Assembly: GCA_024752435.1 (NCBI GenBank)
Contig: CP103031.1
Coordinates: forward strand, 186,001 to 250,000
DNA length: 64,000 nucleotides
Direction of reading: 5' to 3'
DNA from: Allantophomopsis cytisporea
Lineage: Eukaryota; Ascomycota; Leotiomycetes; Phacidiales; Phacidiaceae
The translations under genes and the position numbers were made by a program. Positions 48,848 to 60,928 of this stretch are shown piece after piece (the first letter of the stretch is position 1; the number at the start of each line of letters is the position of its first letter). The notes beneath the pieces were generated by a model, which was not told the DNA's origin, ran no database searches, and worked only from the letters and a program-made list of their open reading frames with translations.

Positions 48848-49376
48848 TTTGTGGACTTCGCGACTGCGTGGTTGTGTTATAGAGGTAAGTGCTTACGGTT
48901 TCACAATGGTTATGTTGGGCACGACATAAATGTTGTTGTCAAGAATCAATCGCAATCCTCTTCGCGTCTGGCTTTGATGTTGGAAAATCAGTTTGTGCGA
49001 GATTGGCTCTTAGGCATGAATGACGGTTGATGTTATACATGATGAGCATGAAGCATGTTGAGTAAAGCAAGGCTACAAATCACATCGGCTAATCTAATCC
49101 TTATCGACAATCAGTCGCAACAACTCTTAAAGTTTTAGCTATCACTTCACTCCCGATTCTAAGCGTCCTATGAATCACAGTAAGAAAAACACCCCACGTG
49201 GATCCTAAGCAAGTAATCAATCAGCCCATAGACATTTCCACCCCCACTCAAGGAAGAAGAAAAAGTGAAGTGACTCACCCTTTCATTCATTCACTTCATC
49301 TACATTGTCTCCATTTCCTTCCTCTCCCTCCTCTTCTCAATTCCTCTCAGTCTTGTTCTCCCACTCTCCCACAACC
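48848..49376. promoter_or_regulatory. Divergent promoter, U2SURP and FAD oxidase
   Basis: A 529-bp interval. A CACGTG lies at 49195-49200, about 180 bp before the oxidase ATG, and the plus strand becomes pyrimidine-rich (49265-49370), as is usual near fungal transcription starts. Confidence 0.5.
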
Positions 49377-50755
49377 ATGACCGAATACACTGCTCCTAAA
49401 TCCATCTTAATCATAGGGTAAGCTCCTCAAGACCCGCACTTTCAATCTCAATCTCTGCCTCGAATCCATGCTGATCTCTCAGATCCGGTGTCTTCGGCCT
49501 CAGCACAGCTCTTGCCCTCGCCCAGTCTCCTCTATACATCAAAACATCCATCCAGCTCCTTGACCGCAGTCCTTTCCCAGCACCAGATGGCTCCTCTATC
49601 GACAGCAGTCGCATAATCCGTGCAGACTACAGCGATGCAGCATATGCCTCGCTGGCAGCACGCGCCCAATCCATCTGGCGAGACCCGTCTAACGAGCTGG
49701 GCTCCGAAGGCCGCTACACGCAGTCCGGCCTCGTGCTCACAACCGACGATGCGAATCCAGAGGGCTATGTGCGACGATCTTTCCGGAACGTGGGCGCATT
49801 AGGCGATGGCGTGCGGGAGCTTGATGGGCGGGCTGCAATAAAGGCTGCTGTGGGTGTGGGCGAGGGGACTGGGGAGTGGGGATATTTGAACAGTGCGAGC
49901 GGGTGGGCGGATGCGGAGGCTAGTATGGTGTATTTGCGCTTGCAGGTTGAAGCGACGAGGCGGGTGGAATTTTTGTATGGAGAGGCAATGGAGTTGCTTC
50001 GTAGGGGAGATGTGGTGTATGGAGCGAAGCTGCGGGATGGCAGCTTGGTTAAGGGTGAGCTTGTGGTGCTGGCGACGGGGGCGTGGACAGGTCGGTTGGT
50101 GGATTTGCGAGGAAGGGCACAGGCGACGGGCCAAGTACTTTTGTACCTGGATCTCAGTGCTGAGGAGCAAGAGGCTCTGGGGAATATGCCTGTGCTTCTG
50201 AACATGAGTAGTGGGATGTTTGCGATTCCGCCGCGGAAGCAGGTATTGAAGATTGCGAGACACGGGTATGGTTATACGAATCCAGTGTCAATTCCTGCGC
50301 CGCTTCCTGCTGATGGCAAAGAGGCTGATGGGGCAACGGTAGAGGTGTCCCTACCGCAGACGAAACATGACGTTCCTAAGCAGCAGGTGCCCTTGGAGGG
50401 TGAGCAGGCTTGCAGAGCTTTCCTTTCTAGTATTCTCCCTGCCCTGAAAGACCGTCCTTTCTCTTATTCGAGAATCTGCTGGTATACAGATACGCCAAAG
50501 GGTGACTTCTTGATTACATACCACCCTTCATACAAGGGGTTATTCCTGGCAACAGGTGGAAGTGGTCATGGGTTCAAGTTCTTGCCTGTTATTGGGGAGA
50601 AGATTGTGGAATGCATTGAAGGACGGTGTGAGGAGGCTTTTAAGGAGAAGTGGGCGTGGCCAGATGTTGCCGTTGAAGATGTTGTCACACAAGATGGAAG
50701 CAGAGGTGGAAGGCCTGGGATGATCTTAAGTGAAGAGATGGCAAGAAAAGAGTAA
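49377..50755 (+). CDS. FAD-dependent amine oxidase (sarcosine oxidase / fructosyl-amino-acid oxidase family)
   Basis: DAO-superfamily flavoenzyme of the monomeric sarcosine oxidase and fructosyl-amine oxidase (amadoriase) group, which oxidises secondary amines or glycated amino acids. Exons 49377-49417 and 49483-50755 join in phase (GTAAGC donor, TCTCAG acceptor) giving 437 aa, normal for the group. The dinucleotide-binding motif SILIIGSGVFGLSTALALA is at about 9-27 and is split by the intron. SSRIIRADYSD (about 51-61) resembles the conserved ExxR/R-A-D block after the first domain. Near the C-terminus RICWYTDTPKGDF contains Cys346, the position that binds FAD covalently in this family, followed by FLATGGSGHGFKFLPVIGEKI. 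It may be peroxisomal, but the last residues (ARKE) are not a clear PTS1. The substrate cannot be set from sequence. Confidence 0.87.
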
Positions 50756-51465
50756 ATGAGTAGATGTGCCACATGTTCGATGGTTATAATCAATAATATA
50801 GAAGTCACGTCACAAAAAGCATATGAACAAGATATGTCATCGTGATTGATTTGATTCTAGGAAGAATAACTATCCGACAGTCCACATGGAGCAGTGATCA
50901 AAATAGACCATGCAAAGGAAAAAAGCCGACGAACTGCCACCACGACATTATAAAGTGAAGAGACCGATGAAATCCAACGGCAATCTGATCGTCTCTGAAA
51001 GCACAACTTCCTCTCGTTCTCTTTCTTGATGGTCGTACCATCTAATAAGGTCAGTGACACCCTGGGGCATGTCCTGCCTGTTTATCAACTTATTAAAAGA
51101 CAGCAAAGTATCGACCCGCGCACAGTGCCATCGCGTAGCGAAGCTGTGCCAATCTATGTTCTCAAGGGACACGCTAAAATCAAATATGCAGGACTCTAAG
51201 GTCCACCCAAACGCGAGACGCCTAGCCTATGCAGTGATGGGATAGATGACGACTACCGTTGGACTAAAGGAGGTGTCGAAACGGTTCAGGAGATCGTCGC
51301 CAAACTATCAACAGCTTTTGAAAAGTGGGAAAATTCGTAATCGTAACAGTAACAGAAATACTTGTACAGGTTGGGAGGAAATATAATGCCGAGCATAAAT
51401 GCAAGGCTGCCAAGCTTGATAGCAAGGCTGAATGACCATACCGCAGTGTTCATTCTTCAGGCTGC
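50756..51465. other. Convergent 3' flanks
   Basis: 710 bp between the oxidase and TBP stop codons. No gene seen. Confidence 0.5.
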
Positions 51466-52416
51466 TTAGACCTTCTTGAAATCTAGAATAATAGTCAATA
51501 CAAGGATATCCCCCAACAAGGTATTTATTTGGTGGTCAGGCTTACCTTGAAGCACAGGGTAGATCATTTCGAAGGCCTGGTAGATCTCTTCACGGACTTT
51601 CGCACCAGTGAGAACGATCTTACCACTAACGAAGATCAAGAGCACAATCTTTGGCTTGATCATACGGTAGATGAGACCAGGAAACAACTCAGGTTCGTAA
51701 GAGCTGAAATTGTGATGGCGGGACGCAAGACCCTCCAAGCGAATGGGGAACTTGATGTCGCAGGAACCAACAATGTTCTGGATCTTAAAGTCGGTGAACT
51801 TGGCATTGAAACCGAGCTTCTGGATGATACGAGCATACTTGCGAGAAGCAAGCTTCGAATCATCCTCGGACTTTGCACCAGTAACGACCATCTTGCCAGA
51901 AGCGAAGATCAGAGCGGTGGTCTTTGGTTCACGAATGCGCATGATAACAGCCGCAAAACGCTGGGCAGGTTAGCATGAACAGATATTTTATAGCAAGGCC
52001 TAGAGGATTAGCAGTACCTTTGGGTTATATTCAGCATTTCTTGCGTGCAGAGCAATCGTCTTGAGGTCCAATCGACAATCGAGGTTGACGGTGGCAACGA
52101 TGTTTCTTGACGAGCAAGATAAGCTTCAAGTTTGCAAAACGCTGAAGATGGGGTATACTTACTGCAAGGTTGGAACAATACCACTGACACCCTGAACTGC
52201 GCCAGGCGTAGCAGCTGGTGTTGCGGGAGTCACCCCATTGCCGTTGGATGGCTGGGCACCTTGTTGCTGCTGGTTCGCACGCTGGCTGTTCTGCTTGTCA
52301 CCCTCAGATGAAGGTGGAGTGAGCTCACCAGCTCCACTTGGGAACGAGAGAGAGCCTGGAGCAGTGAAAGCCTTTGCCTGGACGGCAGTAGAAGGGTGGG
52401 TCTGAATTGCATCCAT
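51466..52416 (-). CDS. TBP: TATA-binding protein
   Basis: General transcription factor for all three nuclear RNA polymerases. Exons 52416-52163, 52105-52018, 51960-51546 and 51482-51466 join in phase to give 257 aa. The first ~80 residues are a variable, Gln/Ala/Pro/Ser-rich region (RANQQQQGAQPSNGNG). The conserved 180-residue saddle starts QNIVATVNLDCRLDLKTIAL and contains both direct repeats; ASGKMVVTGAKSEDDSKLA and VSGKIVLTGAKVREEIYQA are the equivalent stretches, and SSYEPELFPGLIYRM is the family-defining stirrup region. The last exon is only 17 nt and encodes the end DFKKV. Nothing unusual in the conserved core. Introns are 48-63 nt apart from these split positions. Confidence 0.98.
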
Positions 52417-55400
52417 CTTGCACGATATGATGATGCTCAGAAGAGTAAAATCCGGGTTGACTACTGAGTTCGAAGTGCTGAGATAGTTGTCAGATCGAGT
52501 CGAACTTTATCTTGAGTCGAGAAAAACGTATGACGTCGCAACTCGAAAGTGAGAATGATGACAAGGAGATGTAGTGTGAAGGTGGGGGAGAGGTGGAGGT
52601 TGGAGGTACAAAGTGTGATCGAAAATGATCGCGCGAAAAGGATGGGCTTGCTGACCGGATGCGGGAGATGAACAACTCAATGTCTCCCCTACAGTCGCTT
52701 TTCGACTATTGTATGTGATATGAAGTTGAAGACGGTAGATCTATGCGATCGCGTATCGAGCTTGATATGACGTAGAGAGTGTGTGGAGAGGTGTTTATTC
52801 AATTTGAGTTTTTTATGTTGAGGCTATGTGAAGGCCTTTTTTTCTTTTTTTGGCAACGACGTTCTATCGAGATAACGAAGACGTTTGTTGCAAAGTAAAC
52901 AAAGCTGAGCTCAGACCGGTCGCGCAAACGTATGTGAGCGTGTGTGCGACGATAATGAATGGTGCAGCAACACTATGACTTGTGTGCTGTATGAAGGTGT
53001 ATTTTTGTCTTCTTTGATGAGTGAAGAAGACGAGAGAGGAAGAAGAGGAAGATATCAACAAGGTGGTACAATCAAAGTTGGAAAGCTTTGATAGTTTGAT
53101 GTTGATATAATGTGGGGATGTGCGGTTTGGTAGATGGTTGTTGTGGGAGGAGAGCTAGCTTTGGATCGCGGCGATTAAATACTGCGAACTCCGAGAATCA
53201 CGACAAAAAACGACGCGCGCGAGGGTGGGAGAGCGCGAGTCTTATATATCAGCGAGTGTTCGCTTAAATTGCCTAATTGGTAAGGCTAGCGTCATGCTAG
53301 TCTGGGGGGTGGTGCTGGAGTGGCACTGAGTGGCACTAAGCTTTGGATGCCAGTCAATCGCAAGAAGGACGGAGGGCGGCGTTATAAGCCAATCACATGG
53401 TGCACAACAGGAAAGGCTGGCTTCGGTATCGCTGGCATGAAACCATGAAACTTCCAACCATGGCCGCCCATCGCTGCAATCGCGCCCATGGAAAAATGAA
53501 AAAAAGCACGTCGACGCATAAGTTAGCAGCACTTTCAAGCGCGCCCCAAACCCCCATCATCAATCCAGTCATCATTGTCCACCCCCTTTCTCCTGCATCG
53601 GACATAAAACATGATAGGAATATCAGGACGAGTAAGTCTTGAGATGCACACTATGCTTGCTTCTCTCGATATCAATCCTTTCTCAGTCCCATGTCTTGAC
53701 GACCATGGCGATCTTTTATGCTTGATAAAGAGAGATACTGACGGTGTGATAGAGTGAACAAAGGGAGGCAAGTAATTACATGCCACATCCGATGATGCCA
53801 TGTTGCGACAATGCGACCGGCGAGTTATGCCTCTTGTCACAACCATAGCCTGTCCCCATCTTCAACCACATGACGGCATGATGGCATGAAGAGAGGAGAG
53901 GAATAGGAAGGAAGTCGATCGAAGCATGAATCATGCGACAGCGAGTAGAAGAAAAGATATGTCAAAAGAAGAAAAAGATATGATTCATGATGGAGTCAAA
54001 CATGGAGATGAAGATGGATATGAAGATGCGAATGATAAGAAAGATGGAGCGAGCAGTTGAGAAGGAGGAAGAGAACTCCCGAGCACATCAAACTTCGTAC
54101 TTAGCAATGATGGAGGGCGCAAAAGAAGGTAAGGTCAAGGTCAAGGCAAGGAACATTAAGCCAGGAATGGGCTGGACGAAGCACTAAAAAAGCGATGGAC
54201 CGAGGCACAAGTCAATGATTCAAGCCGTGGACCACGATAAGCAAAAATAAGGTAATACAAAGCTGTTAACAGTCAAGAGTCTGGTAAATTGACGAAAGCA
54301 AAGGAAAAAGAATATCGAGAAAGAAATACTGACGAAATCGACAATAACTAACTGGAATCTTCGGGTTTTCCTTTCAGAATGCCATCGCATTCATATTACC
54401 ATACTCAAACCCAATCGCTCATCAATTATCCTTTCCCCGCCCCCCGACCGATCAATAAATCCCCGAAGAAGTATCTTGACAAAGACTCCATACATAATCC
54501 AAATCCATATTCTACACAGTGTGGGGTATTGACGGCTCAATACCGAGTAACTCCATATACACAAATACGACGGTACGAGCACTTGCATTTTAAGCACAGG
54601 ACACCCCCGATTTCAACGAAGCGATTCTTGATACTATTCCTATGCAGAGAGACTCATTCGTCCGATGGCGAGCACAAGCAAATCAGTGAATTCACGGGGT
54701 AAGCCTCGGAATGTACAGGGATAGTGGAAGAGAAATGGCTGGGATCAGTGCTCGGGCGCACCAAAATACGTGTGGCTGGAACGTCTGCGTCGCAGTCTCT
54801 GACTCTCAACCATTTGACGCGACTCTTGAAACGGAATCGTTCGATGATGGCATGAAGTCGAGTCTCGTCGTCGTCGTCCAAAAGATCAAGCCAGATTTCA
54901 TCTTGCTTACCTTGGTTTAAGGCGAAGTTATCGGGCGCAAGAGGATGTGCGCGAATTTGTGCATCGTATGCTGTCGCGATCGCCTATCGTCTATCGAGAA
55001 TTATTCATATTCCTTGAAATCCATAACTTCATATTGGGTGTTATTATTATCATTACCAGGGAGTGAGATGCCATCAATAGGTGAACCAAGTCCATCTCAT
55101 TTCCTCGCTCATTTCCAGCCCCGGCATATGCGTGCGATGTGACGCGACGCGACTTGGGGGGAGATAAAGCAGCTGCAATAACTGCGCCGCAACGGAACGG
55201 AACACCAAAGAGACGGATTTATATTACGATGTGCACAACACCCATCATGACTGGCCATCATATCTACACAGTCAAAGCTACACATATGAATGTCAATCTC
55301 GCTGTGTAAATCCTACGCTGTAATATATTTTTATAGCTTGGAGCTCTGGTTTATCTGATTGCGAAGCATGCAGCACTCTTTGATATCACGGAATTGCAGA

Positions 55401-56551
55401 AACGCCACCAAAGCAATCGGCACCCCCATTCCGCGCCTCTTCGCGCTGAGAGATCTTGGTAACATTTTTTATACAAGCGCCCGTCCGTCATATGTACGAA
55501 GCACTCCACACCAAAGTGTCCAAGATTCCGTATGCAGCCAGCGCTTTAATCGCCGACTCCTGGATTTAGTAAAGACTTACTTCTACGTGCGCACGCTCTT
55601 CGTCCGATTACAAGTCCATGTCCAAAGCCTAAATAATAAAAACCATCCCGAATCCGCGTTACGAAATAGATATTTCAGCATAAGGAATCGTAAAGGCTAG
55701 ATCAGTTATCCTTACCTCGTGTTCACGTTTGGACAGTATGTACTATGTATATATTCTGCACAGTCTCTGGACAAGTGATTCGACTGAAGCCGTAGCTCCT
55801 ATAGTACTGTACACATATAATTAATACATTAAAGAGAGTGGGCATGAATAAAAGAAGTGCAGAGTATTTTGAGTCGAACCACTTGACCAGAGACTTTATA
55901 ATTTAGCAGTATGACAGTCCATCACCTCACTTGAAGTATATTCCGTGAATCAGGCAACCATCAATCCATCCATCCCACCACAGCCTCGTCTCCTCTCAAC
56001 CATTAACCCTGTCTTTCAATCTCACCACCATGTGCTCGCCCAGCATTGGGGTGGGATGCGATGTCTGACCACCATGTTGTTGGATTTGGGTGGGTGGTAT
56101 AGACGTTCGCGCTTCGTATTGGTTGGTGGACAAGGCTGTGTGTGAGATGAGGAATGGTCCTGAGCGAGGCGGCGGTTGCTGGTGAACAGACGTCTTGAAC
56201 GCTCATAAAGACCTCCAGAATTTCGTGAGGAAGTTATCTACTTTCTAATATTATTGCCACTATAATACTATTACTACTACACACTATTAGTAATCTTCTT
56301 CAACTTTCCCAGTTCTCAACTTGACTTGCGGATTTGTGCCTGTTTATCTCTTGCAGATAAAATCGGACGCAGATTTCCAGACAATCAACTTTTTTACCTG
56401 ACCTTTTTATGTGGATTTATCGCATTCAGTTTTCAGTGACTCCAACTTTTGACACGCTAATCGTTCATGAAGTGCAGTTCTGCTGAAATGTCCCGCCATG
56501 TTTCGCCGAAGTCGTGTCTATCTAGCCTATAATCCGATTAGTATACAGTAT
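52417..56551. other. 4.1-kb intergenic region upstream of TBP
   Basis: The first kilobase is the TBP promoter and leader. Beyond it I find no supportable gene. A GC-rich stretch with GCGCGCGAGGG lies at 53213-53240. Open frames at 54379-54702 and 55359-55700 look random. Confidence 0.5.
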
Positions 56552-57275
56552 CTATGCATCGGGAACAGAAATCTCACAGTCATCAAGTAGTGCCTGGAAT
56601 ATGTCGGCACAATCTAGATTGGCGCTCAAATCATCTGCAGGCTGATAATGTATGCCCTGGAAACCATTGCATGGTCCTGCAGTTGCAATGTTCATTGACA
56701 GCTCTGTTGCGCTGTTACTATCGCTGTTCAGCGGGTAATATTTGGTGTATATCAGCGTCTCCTTGTCGAGGTTGATGTAGTTCGAGCAGAAGCTCTCTAC
56801 ACGCTCGAGAGCTTCAGACCGCGAGACATTGTAACTGCTCGTCGACCAGCAGGTTGTAACTGCTGAGCTGACCGGTACTTCGCTGGACGTTAATGTAGAT
56901 GCTGAATCGCTGGTGCTGGTACTGGTGCTGGCTGTTTTGCTGCTAGACGATGTCGACATAACTGGACTGCTGGGTGAAGCAGAGGGCGAAGACTGGGATG
57001 TAGATGATGGAGATAAATTGAGAATGTAGATGCTGAGCCAGTAGAAGACACAGAGCTTGAAGAAGGTGCGCTAGTTGATGCTGAATTGGAGAGTATATCT
57101 GTCGTTGAACAAGCGCTCGTATCGTCATCACGGCGCATAATTGTAAGCACGATCGGTTCAGATGGCCATACCAACAGTTTATCTGTATTGAACGTCCGGC
57201 TTGCAGCGGGATAAGCTTCCGTAAATGCTTTGACTCCCTTTCCTAAGGCGTTGAGGTTCCCCTGTGTGTCTTTTG

Positions 57276-57307
<32 letters not shown>

Positions 57308-59310
57308 TGGTTCGGGTTTGGATTTTGAGTCTTTATTTGATCTTAGACTTTTCCCTTTAAGAACTTCATCAATAAGAGCAGTGGCATTCCCATTTCGTTT
57401 GGAAATCACGCCAGTCATGTATGACTTGTAGGCTGCGGCCCAAGAGTTCATATCCTGGAGGCCTAGGTGCCACTTCGCAGGACTTTGTATCTGCAATCAG
57501 CTTGTCTATTCCTAAAATTGCCTCGTACATGCGTGCACTCGTCCTTTGGAATATACTCGACATAGCGTCGTCGTTGGTCAACGCAATTGCGACCCCTATT
57601 AGATTTAAGTATTGCAGCACTTCAGTAGCGCTATCAAATCTCTCATTTGCAAGGTTATATTATGTGTCAAGAATCTACATTACCATTAGAATACTATATC
57701 CGGGGGGTTTTGAGGTACTTACATTGCCCTTTAAGCTGTTGAACCTCTTATCCATGCCAGCGAAGTCGGCGTTCCAAGACTTTGATGGTATCTTTAAAAA
57801 AAAGTTAGCTTTAGCAGAAAATGCAAAAGGCAACAACACTTCCTACCTGATCTCAGATACTCTGCAATCTACTCCTAGTCTTTGTTTGTCCCGCCTTATC
57901 GGCAACCATGAAGAAGTTGTTGAATATCCCGCAGTCAAGCAAGTCTTTTTCTCCAACTACAGTTCCGAAAAATCGAGCCATAAATTTTGTCTCCCCTAAA
58001 CCCCCACATTAGATAGAGTCAATGTATTATGATATTGGCCAAAAACTTACAAACATGATCTACATTGACAGAAGGATAACCCTCACCCCAAGCTTATATA
58101 TCCCATCGCTAGTGCCTTCAAGGTTCTGTATAATAGGTCCCTTTTGCAACGCAGCTGCACTGTCATAACGCGTATAAGTGAGGTATGGACATGAATCGTC
58201 GTTATCAGTCTTCGTTATTCGGACATATCAGTAGATTGCTGCTGGCCCATAGCTCTCTAACTCCGAAGCCTTTGGATGCCGAAGTATAGAGGCTTTTTTT
58301 GCCAAAACACAATCTCCAAGATTTGAAATACTCTTATCACCGTAATCCGAAGCCTTTTTTCCTTTTGCTCTTGAAACAACACCTCCAGAGTAATGTTTAG
58401 AATTGTGCACATCTTCACTGATGATTCGTCCCGCAAGCTGACGAGATCGAAGATGACGTTTAGAAGTAGTGTCTGAGGTATCATCGCCATCACTATCGTC
58501 GTCGTCAGTCCCATCCCCTATTGTTAAGTCGTAATTGTACTGCCAACAGGTTGGCGAAGATGAGAAAACAGTAGCTACCGTAGTAACTGTTGTGCCAATC
58601 TTAGAATAACTAGTTGCAGTTACGCAAGAACTAACGGTGGATGTTGCTGTTGTGCTGCCTGCAGTGGGTTAATCTCGTAGCTCAAGGTTGATGTGCAGTC
58701 AGTCACTGTAGCTGTACTACACTCCGAAGTCGAACTTCTTGAATGAGTGGTCTTTGATTGTGTTGAAGGTGTAGAATCGTTTAAGTCGTCATTACTTCCA
58801 CCATCTCCTGATGGAGGTCCAGAAGGAGCCGGAGGAAAGGGGACTGTCAAGTAATCATTAATATAGCGCATAACTATCATTTTAACCTGTTCTACTTGCC
58901 AGTATTGCCAGGGTAACATCCCAGCAAGCAGTCGAAAGTCCAAGCCTTTCCTCCTGGAAATAATATAATGCCAATAGTATAGTGAGCGCTGTCCGTCGTC
59001 GTAGCGGTAATGGTGCCCGAGAGCGATGAATCTGGTTTCACATGTGTAGCAGTATACATTGCTACACTTCCAGATGCTGAAACAAGTAACAATTGCGGAC
59101 TCGAAGTCGCGGTGGCACTTTGAGTACTGGACGGGACCTGAGTTGGAATATATGTACTTGATGCACCAGACGTCCTATTGTAAAACTATTGAATAAAGGT
59201 CTAACATTTGATAGTAGGACTCAATCTACGATAAGGAGTTGTCCGATTTACTTGATAGGGTAGTTGAGACTTTTGGTGTTGAAGTTGGAGAATCAGATGT
59301 TGACATGAAA
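56552..59310 (-). pseudogene. Broken gene for a large secreted Ser/Thr-rich protein (chitinase-associated type)
   Basis: The minus strand carries successive coding pieces from about 59310 to 56552 that read as one protein but are not in one frame. From 5' to 3': Ser/Thr-rich start (about 59306), SSPQLLLVSASGSVAMY and LFPGGKAWTFDCLLG (59080-58900), a Pro/Ser-rich linker, Thr-rich Cys segments (CSTATVTDCTSTLSYE), an acidic/basic segment at 58620-58230, SCPYLTYTRYDSAAALQ, FMARFFGTVVGEKDLLDCG (about 57970), RFDSATEVLQYLNLIG (about 57630), SWAAAYKSYMTGV, and an intact C-terminal Cys-rich part ending CEISVPDA. Frameshifts and an in-frame TGA (58228-58230) interrupt it. The composition recalls C-terminal halves of large secreted fungal GH18 (class V) chitinase-like proteins; the catalytic domain is not present. 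It contains a GA run at 57281-57307 and a GC-AG intron (58899-58844). No complete gene can be read. Confidence 0.6.
57281..57307. repeat. GA dinucleotide array inside the broken gene
   Basis: About 13 GA units. On the minus strand they read as alternating Leu-Ser codons or a shifted frame, so length change here alters the frame. Confidence 0.95.
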
Positions 59311-60928
59311 TATTCTAATGAAGTAATCATAGATGTGGAAGATGATAGAGATATTGAAAAGATAGTTGATTAGACCAAACAGATAGGTTAGATCTTGCCC
59401 CATGTCTTGCAAATATGAGAGTAGGATAATATATAATGAAGTATAGCAGCGCGATTGCCCATTGAGCTGAACGATCTTGTAAATACATGTTGGAAAATAT
59501 TGGCAAAAAAATCAAGTTTTCTAGTGTATAGGAAATTTCTCGAGACAGTTTTCAAAGATGATAGCTATCAAGTGTAGTTATAGAAGTCCTGTTCTCTCCA
59601 ACTTGTGTTTTCTTCACATTGTCCTTGGCACTTCCTTCATGGCATGTCATAAAATCATAAGGAGTCAACAACATGCTTGTAGTATCAACTGTCATTTCAT
59701 TACAGGTTACGAACATAAAAGCAGAATTTGGACTTTTCAGTAAAGGTGCTCGAATCAATTCCCAGGCCATGCTTACGATCACCTTTCGGCATTTGAATTG
59801 TATGCATCACAGAGGCTTTCCCAGGTCTAATAGAAAACAATCCTTTGCACTAGGCAGCGACGCCGTAGTAACATTATGTCAAAATGGACTGAGGAAATAG
59901 TTTCAAGGAATTGAAAGAAAAATCGACGTCGTGCTTGGGCCAGTCGATGTTGTGACCCTAGTACTTGTCATATACAGAAGGCGAATCAGGATCAACAGCC
60001 TTAACCAGAAGTACAAATGGTCTGAAGATCAACCAAACCCGCTTCTAAGAATTCCACGAAGGACAAAGTGTCCAAATAATCAAGGCACAGGGTTTACATC
60101 AGGTTAATGTGTCGATGGATCATATCACCAAGGCGCACTGATTGGATTATGCATTGCGCAGTGGACTTCGGGTATTGGTATGATTGAAGAAACGAAGTAG
60201 GAGTCTACTCTACTTAGCCACTGTTTATATTATATATACAAATACAGAGAGCAGTTGCTTCCTGCCATCTTCACAAAGCAAATATCTATACCAGCATTCT
60301 GTAATACGTCTCCATCAGGTGTTGCGTCTTCTACGATTTTGGTAGTTTTGTTGCCTCACCGATGTTGTTTACTTTTAGATTTTGAAGGGAAAAAGAAGAA
60401 GAAAACATTTGTGTTTATCTCTTTCTCTTATTTCTCCTGTGGAATCACTAATAGGCGCCACGGATGGAGGATGCGTTACAGATTCTGGGATTTCGATGTA
60501 TTGGCCACCAATCTAAACAAACACTGTATTGCTGTTAGAGCTGGTGGCCCGGGACCTGCGATACTTTGTACCAACTAACGACTAATGACATGAGCCGAAG
60601 AGACACCTGGTACCCGGGCGCCGATCACATCTCACTTCAGCTTAATTCCTTGAGCATTTCTACCTGGAAAAGGCTCTTATTCAGGAACGAATGCCTACTA
60701 TGTATATATGGTTTCTTTTACCGTTGCCCTTTGCTTACTTACCAGACATCTTACTTGTCTCTATTTCTTCACGAAAGCTTCACAATATTCTAGTCTCCAG
60801 AATCCCAAAGAGCTCATCTTTATGAGGCAACATGCTTTCAAATCAGCAGCACTCATCTGGAAACCTGACTCTCTCCGCACTAAGTTTGGATATCCGTCTT
60901 CGACTAGACGACCCATTCCATTCGAGTT
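59311..60928. other. Intergenic, AT-rich
   Basis: 1.6 kb with no gene seen. A short AAAAAGAAGAAGAAAA tract lies near 60391-60404, and a TATATTATATATAC run at 60227-60240. Confidence 0.45.

Noticed and set aside
53262..53345. Possible tRNA because of ATTGGTAAGG and a CTAGC-GTCAT-GCTAG hairpin
   Set aside because: No T-arm with GTTCRANYC, no acceptor pairing, and the hairpin loop is 5 rather than 7 nt.
55869..55925. GAGTCGAACC on the plus strand resembling the B box of a minus-strand tRNA
   Set aside because: No A box or cloverleaf could be placed upstream on the minus strand.
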